DNA from: DAOTXK01 sp034430555
GTDB taxonomy: Bacteria > Chloroflexota > Anaerolineae > Aggregatilineales > Ch27
Assembly: GCA_034430555.1 (NCBI GenBank)
Contig: DAOUEM010000619.1
Location: forward strand, 1-7,990
DNA: 7,990 nt
Direction of reading: 5' to 3'
This document shows positions 1-6,022 of this stretch, piece after piece; position 1 is the stretch's first letter, and every line of letters begins with the position of its first letter. The notes beneath the pieces were generated by a model that saw only the letters and a list, made by a program, of their open reading frames with translations, ran no database searches and had not been told where the DNA came from. The translations under genes and the position numbers were made by a program.

Positions 1-747
1 GGCGGCGACACTGCCGTTGGCGTCCAGGATGATGATGGTGGGCAGGCCGCGGACCCCGTACTGCGCTGCGACGGCGCTGTCACCGGGGTTGTCGGTATCG
101 TAGGCGTAGACATTCAGCCATCCGCCATATTCAGTGTCCAGCCCATTCACGATGGGCGTCTGCTGACGGCAGTATCCTCACCAGTTCGCCCAGAAGTACA
201 GCAGGGTGGCCGGCGCGGCCGTCGACGGGTTGAATTCCGGCGGTGGGGGCGGCGGCGCTGACAGATTCTCCGCGGTGACGATCACGGCGAAAATCCCCAG
301 GATCACAAAGGCGACAATGGTCACACTATAGAGTCGCGCCGTCCAGCTTACGGATGACCTGGGTTTCGATCGCTGCACGGCGCCGGTCTGAACGGCAGGC
401 GTGTTGGTTCCTCGGATTGACGGCGGCGGCGCTGACACGGTGTGCTCGAAGGTGAAAACCAGCCCACCCAGCCGCAGCGTGTCACCATGCGTCAGCCGGA
501 CCATGTCCACCCGGCGGTCGTTGACAAAGGTGCCGGTGCTGCTGCGCTGGTCTTTGACGTAGTACGCGCCTTCGTGATAGTGGATGGTGGCGTGAACCGG
601 TGAAACCGTCAGGTCTGGCGGGCGCAGGTGGCAGCGCGCATCGGTGCCGATGGCGCACACTGCCCCGGCCAGCCTGGCGCGGCGTCCGGTATAGGGGCCG
701 CTCCTGACGACCAGCGTGGCCGGTATGAATGGATGCTGTGATGACAT
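1..747 (-). CDS. FHA-TM-thioredoxin-like membrane protein, candidate selenoprotein (C-terminus cut by window edge)
   Basis: Seen: reading from the ATG at 747 through an in-frame TGA at 180-178 gives 249 residues with no other stop. Residues about 11-105 form an FHA domain (IGTDA, VSPVHATI with S49/H52, SSTGTFVND at 69-77). A linker rich in Pro, Ser and basic residues follows. Residues 139-159 are one hydrophobic helix. After a Pro-rich spacer (SAPPPPPPEF), a thioredoxin-like domain begins with LLYFWANW, then TGA (residue 190), then GYCRQQTP, and later the cis-Pro strand YGVRGLPTIIILDANG (P236). Basic residues before the helix put the FHA domain inside and the thioredoxin domain outside. The start at 747 has an AGGGAGGG ribosome site at 758-751; the longer frame from 825 lacks this support. 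Family knowledge: FHA domains bind phosphothreonine and CxxC thioredoxin domains do thiol redox chemistry. Inference: the first active-site residue is selenocysteine (UxxC). The alternatives are a nonsense mutation or a base error for TGC. The usual FHA Gly-Arg is Gly-Thr, so phosphopeptide binding is uncertain. Confidence 0.8.
141..157 (-). promoter_or_regulatory. SECIS-like stem-loop downstream of the in-frame TGA
   Basis: In the minus-strand RNA, GCCCAU (157-152), loop CGUGA (151-147) and AUGGGC (146-141) form a perfect 6-bp stem with a 5-nt loop. Twenty-six nucleotides lie between the UGA and the loop. As I recall it, the bacterial SECIS model wants a small apical loop with a G in its first two positions and about 16-37 nt between UGA and loop; this hairpin meets those conditions. 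A weaker 4-bp hairpin (CGUC-AGCA-GACG, 168-157) sits between, sharing one base. A GUC/GAC pairing at 167-165 and 138-136 could extend the stem below an internal loop. SelB binding is inferred from geometry only. Confidence 0.5.
178..180 (-). other. In-frame TGA at the thioredoxin CxxC position (candidate Sec codon)
   Basis: The minus-strand codons read TTC TGG GCG AAC TGG TGA GGA TAC TGC CGT, that is F-W-A-N-W-[stop]-G-Y-C-R. The thioredoxin consensus is F-W-A-x-W-C-x-x-C-R, so the TGA sits exactly on the first, nucleophilic cysteine. The same frame continues for 59 codons with conserved thioredoxin features. Cys codons TGC and TGT differ from TGA by one base. Known: in selenoproteins of this fold Sec replaces this same cysteine. 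TGA is an ordinary stop for three neighbouring genes, so it is not globally reassigned. Confidence 0.7.
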
Positions 748-750
748 GAG

Positions 751-758
751 CCCTCCCT
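751..758 (-). promoter_or_regulatory. Ribosome binding site that fixes the start of the FHA gene
   Basis: The minus-strand sequence AGGGAGGG ends 3 nt before the ATG at 747-745; its GGGAGG core is about 5 nt away. No comparable site precedes the in-frame upstream ATGs at 825 and 795, so translation most likely begins at 747 with MSSQHPF. Confidence 0.7.
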
Positions 759-893
759 GCTCATAAGGGCAACCGTACGAAAACAATGTCGGCATGGTTC
801 TGGATAAACAAGCCACCTCCAGCATACCTGCTCGCCGCGGTCTGATAATGACATGGGGCTGACAATTAGCGAACAGTTGTTGTCGCTTACCTT

Positions 894-922
894 ATCTTAA
901 GGGTTATCAGGGCGTCCATCAA
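894..922 (-). promoter_or_regulatory. Possible sigma-70 type promoter for the FHA gene
   Basis: On the minus strand TTGATG (922-917) is followed after 17 nt by TAAGAT (899-894), a 4/6 and 4/6 match to the -35 and -10 consensus with ideal spacing. It lies in a comparatively AT-rich gap downstream of the neighbouring gene's terminator and upstream of the FHA start, leaving a leader of about 140 nt. In a GC-rich genome of uncertain phylum this is only suggestive. Confidence 0.3.
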
Positions 923-954
923 TATGCCATTTGTCCGGTATCGCCTGCCATCCG

Positions 955-988
955 ACAAAAAACGGGGCAGGTCCCAAACCCTGCCCTG
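955..988 (-). terminator. Intrinsic terminator of the DUF4345-like gene
   Basis: On the minus strand a 7-bp GC-rich stem (GGGCAGG at 986-980 with CCTGCCC at 971-965, 8-nt loop) is followed, after CG, by six T residues (962-957). It begins about 25 nt past the stop codon of the small membrane protein gene and separates that gene from the FHA gene, so the two are not one operon. Confidence 0.85.
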
Positions 989-1012
989 CGGTTATCGTCA
1001 TTGTTTAACGGC

Positions 1013-1357
1013 TCAGAGCAGCAGCAGCACACCGAATACGTACTCTACCACCACACTGATGATATTGGAGCGGTCGGTGGATTGATCGTAAAAGATGGAA
1101 ACCGTCCGCACGATGCCTATGGCCAGATAGCTGATGCCCAACATGCCAAAGGTTTGTGGCGTATTGTAGATCAGGGGGGCTGCCCCCAGCCCGATGAACA
1201 ATCCACCCAGCACCGAGCGTATCTCGGAGATGCCGCGCGCGCCGTTGGGGGAGAGACCTGTGAACCCGGTGACGGCATTGGGCCGGACAAGTGAGATCAG
1301 GCCGGTAGCGACGGTGGCAAGCGCCGCCGTTATCTGTAATACTCTCAGCAAATCCAC
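1013..1357 (-). CDS. Small four-helix membrane protein, DUF4345-like
   Basis: This encodes 114 residues from a GTG start at 1357. A ribosome site (AAAGGA) lies about 6 nt upstream in the AAAGGAAATAAA leader. Four hydrophobic segments are visible at about residues 3-24, 48-64, 70-90 and 98-114, so nearly the whole protein is in the membrane. The pattern GISEIRSVLGGLFIGLG, then a helix ending in GIVRTVSIFYDQ, then a glutamate in the last helix (VVVEYVFG), fits the layout I know for the DUF4345 family. That family has no assigned function. The stop is TGA, followed by a clear terminator. The gene is divergent from the oxidoreductase at 1477, with 119 bp between them that may hold promoters for both, although I see no convincing boxes. 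Family placement is from pattern recall and is moderately sure. Confidence 0.8.
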   Translation of the reverse strand: MDLLRVLQITAALATVATGLISLVRPNAVTGFTGLSPNGARGISEIRSVLGGLFIGLGAAPLIYNTPQTFGMLGISYLAIGIVRTVSIFYDQSTDRSNIISVVVEYVFGVLLLL

Positions 1358-1476
1358 TTTATTTCCTTTCAGAAAAAGGTTTCATCCGCAGATGGCTGAC
1401 CCAGGTTGGGCTTCACGGCGTCAGCGATCGAGCTGGGTTAGCTTTCGCCAAAGCGAATACCAAGGAGAGGTTATCC

Positions 1477-2631
1477 ATGACGCAGACAGAACCGGTGCGT
1501 GTAGCGATTATCGGCACTGCGCGGCGCTCCGACTACCTGTATGGCCCCATCTTACAGGCATTACCGGGAGATGTCGAACTGGTGAGTGTTTGGGGCCGCA
1601 GCGAAGCGTCGGTTCGCAATCTGGGGGAAAGTCTCGGCGTGCCCTGGTACACTGATCTTGACCGGCTCGTCCGAGAGACCGCGCCGCAGATCGGGATCGT
1701 GTCGGTGGCCTACGCCGCCAACGGCGAAGCTGGCTTGATGGCTGTGGAGGCCGGCCTGCACGTGCTGCTGGAGACGCCCATCGCCCACAAGCTGAGCGAA
1801 GCGGACGCCATCATTGAAGCAGCGGAGGAACGTGACCTGAGAATCGAGGTAGCCGAGCAGTTTCACCGCCGTCCACTGGAGCAGATCAAACTCAAGCTGA
1901 TCGAGTCGGGGTTGTTTGGGCGGGTGTATTCATCCTTCAATGACTTCGCCGGGCATGGCTACCACGGCGTCAGCGTGATGCGCAGTTACCTGGGTTTCGA
2001 AACCCGACCGGTGACCGTTACCGGCGCCGTGCGCGCCTATGACCTGGCGGCGCACTGGTCTCGCCTGGCCGATACGCGCGGCCCCCGCCAGGAAACGCAG
2101 GAACACGGCCTGGTTGCGTTTGAGGGCGGGCAGCTTGGCGTCTATCACTGGACCGACATCGGCTACGATTCAGCCCTGCGCTGGTGGCGCAGCAGCCGCT
2201 TCCTGGCGGAGAAGGGTATGGGCATCACCGTCGGCGTGGGGTTGGGTGTCGAGGAGCGGTTGACGCTGCTCTCGCCCGATGGTGAAGCGCCGCTGTTTAT
2301 CACGCTGGAGCGCCGCTGGGAGCGCAACGACGGCGGTGCGCTGGTGGCGATTGTCGCTCACACTGGCGACTCGGAACAACCCATCGTCACCTGGGAGAAC
2401 CCCTTTCGCCCGGCGAAAAAGGGACACGGCGTCCAATGGCACGACGACGAAATCGGCGTGGCCGGCTGCCTGATGAGCCTGGTCCATGCCGTGCGGACGG
2501 ATAAAGCGCCGACCTATGGCCCGCACCAGGCTCGCCTGGACCAGGAGATCACGCTGGCCATCCGGCTGTCATCACTGGCGGGCGGGCAGCCGATTGAACT
2601 GCCACTGGACCCGGCAGCGCAGACGATCTGA
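1477..2631 (+). CDS. Gfo/Idh/MocA family oxidoreductase
   Basis: 384 residues, the normal length for the family, with a strong ribosome site (AAGGAGAGG) 6 nt before the ATG. Family knowledge: these are NAD(P)-dependent dehydrogenases acting mostly on sugars, inositols and related alcohols, with an N-terminal Rossmann fold and a C-terminal alpha/beta substrate domain. Seen: beta strand VRVAIIGTARRSD (7-19), where the usual GxGxxG is degenerate; VSVWGRSEASVRNLGESLGV (36-55); the cofactor strand IGIVSVAY (72-79); VEAGLHVLLETPIA (90-103); and EQFHRRP (127-133), matching the family's N-x-x-R-x-x-P region. The hallmark EKP reads ETP (99-101), so the lysine that normally contacts cofactor and substrate is missing; EAGLHVLLETP otherwise aligns exactly. 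The segment GHGYHGVSVMRSYLG replaces the usual GGALxDxGxHxxD. Either substrate chemistry differs or the protein is not a classical dehydrogenase. The specific substrate cannot be named. The gene stands alone and converges on the aminotransferase at 2656. Confidence 0.88.
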   Translation: MTQTEPVRVAIIGTARRSDYLYGPILQALPGDVELVSVWGRSEASVRNLGESLGVPWYTDLDRLVRETAPQIGIVSVAYAANGEAGLMAVEAGLHVLLETPIAHKLSEADAIIEAAEERDLRIEVAEQFHRRPLEQIKLKLIESGLFGRVYSSFNDFAGHGYHGVSVMRSYLGFETRPVTVTGAVRAYDLAAHWSRLADTRGPRQETQEHGLVAFEGGQLGVYHWTDIGYDSALRWWRSSRFLAEKGMGITVGVGLGVEERLTLLSPDGEAPLFITLERRWERNDGGALVAIVAHTGDSEQPIVTWENPFRPAKKGHGVQWHDDEIGVAGCLMSLVHAVRTDKAPTYGPHQARLDQEITLAIRLSSLAGGQPIELPLDPAAQTI

Positions 2632-2655
2632 CGGTCTATCCGGGTGCATGATGGT

Positions 2656-3852
2656 CTATAGCTCGGCCAGGGCGTCGATCAGCCGGTCGATTTCATCGTG
2701 TGTGTTGTAGTGCGCCAGCCCGATGCGCACCGCGCCCCCGCTCGCTTGCAGGCCCAAACGCTCCATGACGGCCAGCGCGTAATAATTGCCGTTCCACAGG
2801 TAAATGTGCCGCTTCCCCAGGAATTCGGCCACGGCGCGCGGCCGGTGGCCTGCGACGTTGCAGATCACGGTGGGCACCCGCTCGGTGATCTGCGCCGGAT
2901 CGGTGATGCCGTAGACCTGTACCCTGGGTAGAGTTCTCAACCGGTCGAGCAGGTAGAGTACTAAATCCTGTTCATAAGCCATGATATGGTCCAACCCCAC
3001 ATCGTTGATGTAGGTGATGGCAGCGGCGGTCCCGGCCCAGGTTTCGTAGCTGGGTGTGCCGGTCTCCCACTTGTAGGGTGGACTGTCATCCGCCGGGCGG
3101 ACCTTGTAAGCCGGCAGGTCCACCAGGTGCTGGTGTTTGCCGTACATGACGCCGATGTGCGGACCGAAGAATTTGTAGGCGCTGCACAGCAGAAAGTCGC
3201 AGTCGATGGCCTGCACATCGATCGGGATGTGCGGCGCGCTTTGCACGGCATCCACCACGCAGTACGCGCCGGCGTCGTGAGCCATCCTGGCGATGGTCGA
3301 TACCGGGTTGATCGTCCCCAGCGCATTGGAGGCATGTACTGCGGCCACCACGCGCGTGCGGCTGGTGATGGCGGTTTGCAGGCTGCGCCTATCCAGCGTG
3401 CCTGCTTCCACGTCGAAATCCACCCAGCGGACGGTCAGGTCGTGGTCCTGGGCGATGCGTAACCAGGGCGCGATGTTGGCATCGTGATCCATGTGCGTGA
3501 CCACGATTTCATCGCCGGCCTGGAGCGTGCGGGCGATGGCCCGGCTCAGGGCGAAATTGAGCGTGGTCATATTCGGGCCAAAGACGATCTCCTCCGGGCG
3601 GCTCGCGTTTAGGAAACGGGCGGCCACCTGTCGGGCCTGGTGTCCCATCGCGTCCGAGCGCTGGCTGGTGGCGAAGACGCCGCCGTGATTGGCGTTCATG
3701 GTGACGTAATAATCGGTCACCGCATCGATCACCTGCTGCGGCACCTGCGTGCCGGCCGGGTTGTCAAAATGCACGGGTAGGATGCCGCTGTCGTCTACCG
3801 GGCGATTGAGGGCCGGGAACTGCTTACGAATGGCGGTAACGTCAAAGGACAT
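2656..3852 (-). CDS. SufS-like class V aminotransferase family protein without the desulfurase cysteine (TIGR01976-like)
   Basis: 398 residues from the ATG at 3852, which has AGGAG 6 nt upstream; the frame is open to 3894 but that extension has no ribosome site. PLP-dependent, cytoplasmic. Seen: N-terminal FDNPAGTQVP, PNMTTLNFALSRAI, VVTHMDHDANIAPW with the His that stacks on PLP at residue 123, VVDAVQSAPH with Asp201 and Gln204 (pyridine N and O3' contacts), and the Schiff-base Lys227 in CSAYKFFGPHIG. The C-terminal region where SufS has its mobile catalytic Cys (G-H-H-C-A) instead reads IYLWNGNYYALAVMERLG, with no Cys nearby. The layout and the NGNYYA signature match what I recall of the 'cysteine desulfurase-like' subfamily TIGR01976, whose substrate is not established. 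True desulfurase activity is unlikely; lyase, epimerase or another PLP reaction is possible. No Suf or Isc partner gene is adjacent. It converges on the oxidoreductase with 24 bp between stops and no terminator hairpin. Confidence 0.88.
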   Translation of the reverse strand: MSFDVTAIRKQFPALNRPVDDSGILPVHFDNPAGTQVPQQVIDAVTDYYVTMNANHGGVFATSQRSDAMGHQARQVAARFLNASRPEEIVFGPNMTTLNFALSRAIARTLQAGDEIVVTHMDHDANIAPWLRIAQDHDLTVRWVDFDVEAGTLDRRSLQTAITSRTRVVAAVHASNALGTINPVSTIARMAHDAGAYCVVDAVQSAPHIPIDVQAIDCDFLLCSAYKFFGPHIGVMYGKHQHLVDLPAYKVRPADDSPPYKWETGTPSYETWAGTAAAITYINDVGLDHIMAYEQDLVLYLLDRLRTLPRVQVYGITDPAQITERVPTVICNVAGHRPRAVAEFLGKRHIYLWNGNYYALAVMERLGLQASGGAVRIGLAHYNTHDEIDRLIDALAEL

Positions 3853-3900
3853 GGTTGTCTCCTGGGGGCGGGCCTGAGCCGCTGTCGGTGTCATGCGATA

Positions 3901-3922
3901 ACAAACCTATTTGTGCTATAGT
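3901..3922 (+). promoter_or_regulatory. Possible extended -10 promoter with an overlapping inverted repeat, divergent intergenic region
   Basis: TGC-TATAGT (3914-3922) is an extended -10 motif (TGn plus a 5/6 -10 box) about 60 nt before the ATG at 3982; no good -35 is seen. Just upstream, ACAAA-CCTA-TTTGT (3901-3914) is a perfect 5-bp inverted repeat that could be a small operator. The region lies between divergent starts at 3852 and 3982, so it may control the three-gene operon, the aminotransferase, or both. This rests on short motifs only. Confidence 0.35.
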
Positions 3923-3981
3923 AGGCAGCGTACCCTGATTTTGCCGTGAGATTCACAGAACTGCCAGGAAGGCGTTGTGGT

Positions 3982-5169
3982 ATGAGCGTACATGCCATTT
4001 CCGCCGATGAACAGATGACGGTGTATTTTGGGCCGGGTGTATGGCGTCTGCATGGCCCGGATGGCAACCCCGTGCTGGAAGCGCGTGCCGGCCTGTTGTA
4101 CTATCATCCGCTTTTTGGCCGCTGGCGCGATCTGCCGCCGGGCGACCGGATGAGCGTTGATGCGGTGGAGAGCGTGCAGGTTCGCTGGGATGGCGGCTGG
4201 GCGGTCGGTATTTGCCTGGTGCCCCACAGCTTGTGGCGGCGGTTGATCCGGTGGGAAGATTCGCGCGCGATCACCACGGCGGATGAAGTGGCGCGCGGCC
4301 TGGCCGACTTGATCGACCGCCCCTTACGTTCGGAAGGTGGTGAGGCCGACGAGGAGGATGCGGTCTCCGTCACACGCATTCGTCTGGAAGAGCCACCCAT
4401 GCCGGAGATGCCGCCGCTTGAGCTTGGCGCCCCCATTGTTGAGGAGGTCACACCGCTTGTACCGGAGCCGCCGCCCGTGGTGCCCGTGCTGGAAGAAGCC
4501 CTTCCCCCGGCCATTTACAATGTAGATGATAGGCAGGACGTGCGGCTGCCGCTGCGGTTAGGCGGTGGCTCGTCGTTGGACCGGGATAACGCGGGGCGAC
4601 TGGTGCTGACCCTCGCCACCGAGTCGCGGCCGCCATCGCTGGCGATCACGCTGCTGGGTGTGGCGGCGGTGGCGATCTTCGTGGTGATTCTGCTGCTGCT
4701 GCAGAGCGGCGTGCTGGGTAGTAACCCGGTTCTGGGTCTGGTGGGCATTGCCGTCGGCCTGATCGTGCTGGGAGTGGGCGGTCTGGGACTGCTGTTACGG
4801 CTCAATCGCCAGCTAGAGCAGCGTACGGTGTTCGACCTGAAGACCGCTATCATTACCCTGCCCGCTGACGATGATTCCCCCCTCGAACAGGTGCCGTTGG
4901 AGTCAGTGCACGGCGTGCGCATCCGTGGCGAGGTCGTTCGGACGCGCTCAGCCCTGGCCTACCAGCGTACCGTGGCCCTGATTCTGGACACCGGAGATGT
5001 GCCGCTGATCAGCGAGATGCGCCCCTCATCGCTGCCGCCTGATCCTGCCGTGATGCCTTCGTTGTCGGCACTGCGCCGCCAGGCCGATGAACAGGCGGGG
5101 CCTTCCCTGGCGCGGGCCGGGGCAAAGGTGATTGCCGCCTATCTGCGTGTGCCCCTGGCCGATGAATAA
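3982..5169 (+). CDS. Two-helix membrane protein of unknown function with proline-rich linker
   Basis: 395 residues from ATG 3982, with AGGAAGG about 9 nt upstream; the in-frame GTG at 3946 has no better site. I do not recognise a named family. Residues about 1-115 look like a compact, beta-rich, tryptophan-rich domain (VYFGPGVWRLHG, LLYYHPLFGRWRDL, VESVQVRWDGGWAVGICLVP). Residues about 118-190 are an acidic, proline-rich linker (EEPPMPEMPPLEL, VPEPPPVVPVLEE). Two adjacent helices follow at about 219-242 and 248-274, joined by a short QSGVLGSNP turn, so both large domains should be on the same side, presumably the cytoplasm. The C-terminal domain (about 275-395: RTVFDLKTAIITL, VPLESVHGVRI, VALILDTGDVPLISEM) has the strand pattern of bacterial PH-like membrane domains; that is an inference. 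It is first in an operon with the phosphoesterase (29 bp downstream) and methionine aminopeptidase. Confidence 0.82.
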   Translation: MSVHAISADEQMTVYFGPGVWRLHGPDGNPVLEARAGLLYYHPLFGRWRDLPPGDRMSVDAVESVQVRWDGGWAVGICLVPHSLWRRLIRWEDSRAITTADEVARGLADLIDRPLRSEGGEADEEDAVSVTRIRLEEPPMPEMPPLELGAPIVEEVTPLVPEPPPVVPVLEEALPPAIYNVDDRQDVRLPLRLGGGSSLDRDNAGRLVLTLATESRPPSLAITLLGVAAVAIFVVILLLLQSGVLGSNPVLGLVGIAVGLIVLGVGGLGLLLRLNRQLEQRTVFDLKTAIITLPADDDSPLEQVPLESVHGVRIRGEVVRTRSALAYQRTVALILDTGDVPLISEMRPSSLPPDPAVMPSLSALRRQADEQAGPSLARAGAKVIAAYLRVPLADE

Positions 5170-5198
5170 GGCTGATCTGTCGTTGAAAGGCAGTCCAT

Positions 5199-5996
5199 AT
5201 GAAGCCGCTGCTGACCTTCGTGCATATCTCGGATTCTCACATCGGTCCGGACCGAGCCTATAGCCTGCACGGCGTGCCAACGCTGACCTGCCTGGAGCAA
5301 GTGATAAGCCTGATCAACGCCCTGCCGGAGCCGCCGGATTTTGTGCTGCACACGGGTGACGTCTCCACGGATCGCAGCCCGGAGTCATATGCCATCACTG
5401 CCGAAGCGCTGTCTGGCTTGCAGACGCCGGTCTATTACGTGCGCGGCAATCATGACGACCCGGCCCTCATGCGAGAGATGCTTGATTCACTGCCGCATGC
5501 CAGCGGCGACCGTCGTGCGCCGCTGGATTACACCTTCTCCGTGAATGGCGAACGATTCCTGGTGTTGGATGCGTGCAGCGAGGCCGTGCCCGATCCGCAG
5601 GGCCACCTGACAGAGACACAGCTCGAATGGGTGCGGGCCGAGGTTGACGCGCACGACTCGCCGCTGACCGTGTTGCTGCACTATCCGCTGTTCCCCATGG
5701 CCTCACCCTGGTTGAATGCCAATATGCTGGTCGATAACGGCGCGGATTTACACCGGGCGTTGCTGCCGGCCCGCGATTGGCTGCGCGGTGTGTTCCTGGG
5801 GCACATGCACCGGAGCTGCCAACTGGTACGGGACGGCATCACCTATACGTGCGCAGGGAGCACGGCGCTGCAATACCAGTGGCGCCCCTGGGATGACCTG
5901 CCTGTGGTGGATGAAGCCTTCCCGCCGTCGTACAACATCGTGCAATATTCCGCCGGGCAGGTGATCGTTCACCAGTACACGTTTTCCGTTGGCTAA
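5199..5996 (+). CDS. Metallophosphoesterase, Icc/CpdA-like cyclic-nucleotide phosphodiesterase family
   Basis: 265 residues, ATG start with GAAAGG about 8 nt upstream. The calcineurin-like fold is complete: Asp12 and His14 (VHISDSHIG), Asp54 (LHTGDVS), Asn84-His85 (VRGNHDD), His161 (LLHYPLF), and His202/His204 (LGHMHRS), the full dinuclear metal-binding set. Length and motif spacing agree with the Icc/CpdA class, which hydrolyses 3',5'-cyclic nucleotides in the cytoplasm; related members act on other phosphodiesters or on phospholipid head groups, so the substrate is open. No signal peptide is seen. It is the middle gene of the operon, 29 bp after the membrane protein and 26 bp before methionine aminopeptidase. 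No cyclase gene is nearby. The fold and metal site are certain; the reaction is inferred. Confidence 0.9.
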   Translation: MKPLLTFVHISDSHIGPDRAYSLHGVPTLTCLEQVISLINALPEPPDFVLHTGDVSTDRSPESYAITAEALSGLQTPVYYVRGNHDDPALMREMLDSLPHASGDRRAPLDYTFSVNGERFLVLDACSEAVPDPQGHLTETQLEWVRAEVDAHDSPLTVLLHYPLFPMASPWLNANMLVDNGADLHRALLPARDWLRGVFLGHMHRSCQLVRDGITYTCAGSTALQYQWRPWDDLPVVDEAFPPSYNIVQYSAGQVIVHQYTFSVG

Positions 5997-6022
5997 GCGA
6001 ATACGTACCATGGGATGGCACT

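Noticed and set aside
157..168. CGUC-AGCA-GACG hairpin as the SECIS
   Set aside because: Only 4 bp, and its loop is about 13 nt from the UGA, closer than the usual range; the 6-bp stem at 141-157 fits better.
748..825. N-terminal extension of the FHA gene to the ATG at 825
   Set aside because: There is no ribosome site for 825 or 795, the extension adds no domain, and a strong AGGGAGGG lies just before the ATG at 747.
1441..1457. Hairpin-like repeats (GCTTT/AAAGC and TTCGC/GCGAA) just before the oxidoreductase ribosome site
   Set aside because: Two mutually exclusive 5-bp stems, too weak to call a riboswitch or operator.
3946..3981. GTG start for the two-helix membrane protein
   Set aside because: No good ribosome site precedes it, while AGGAAGG precedes the ATG at 3982.
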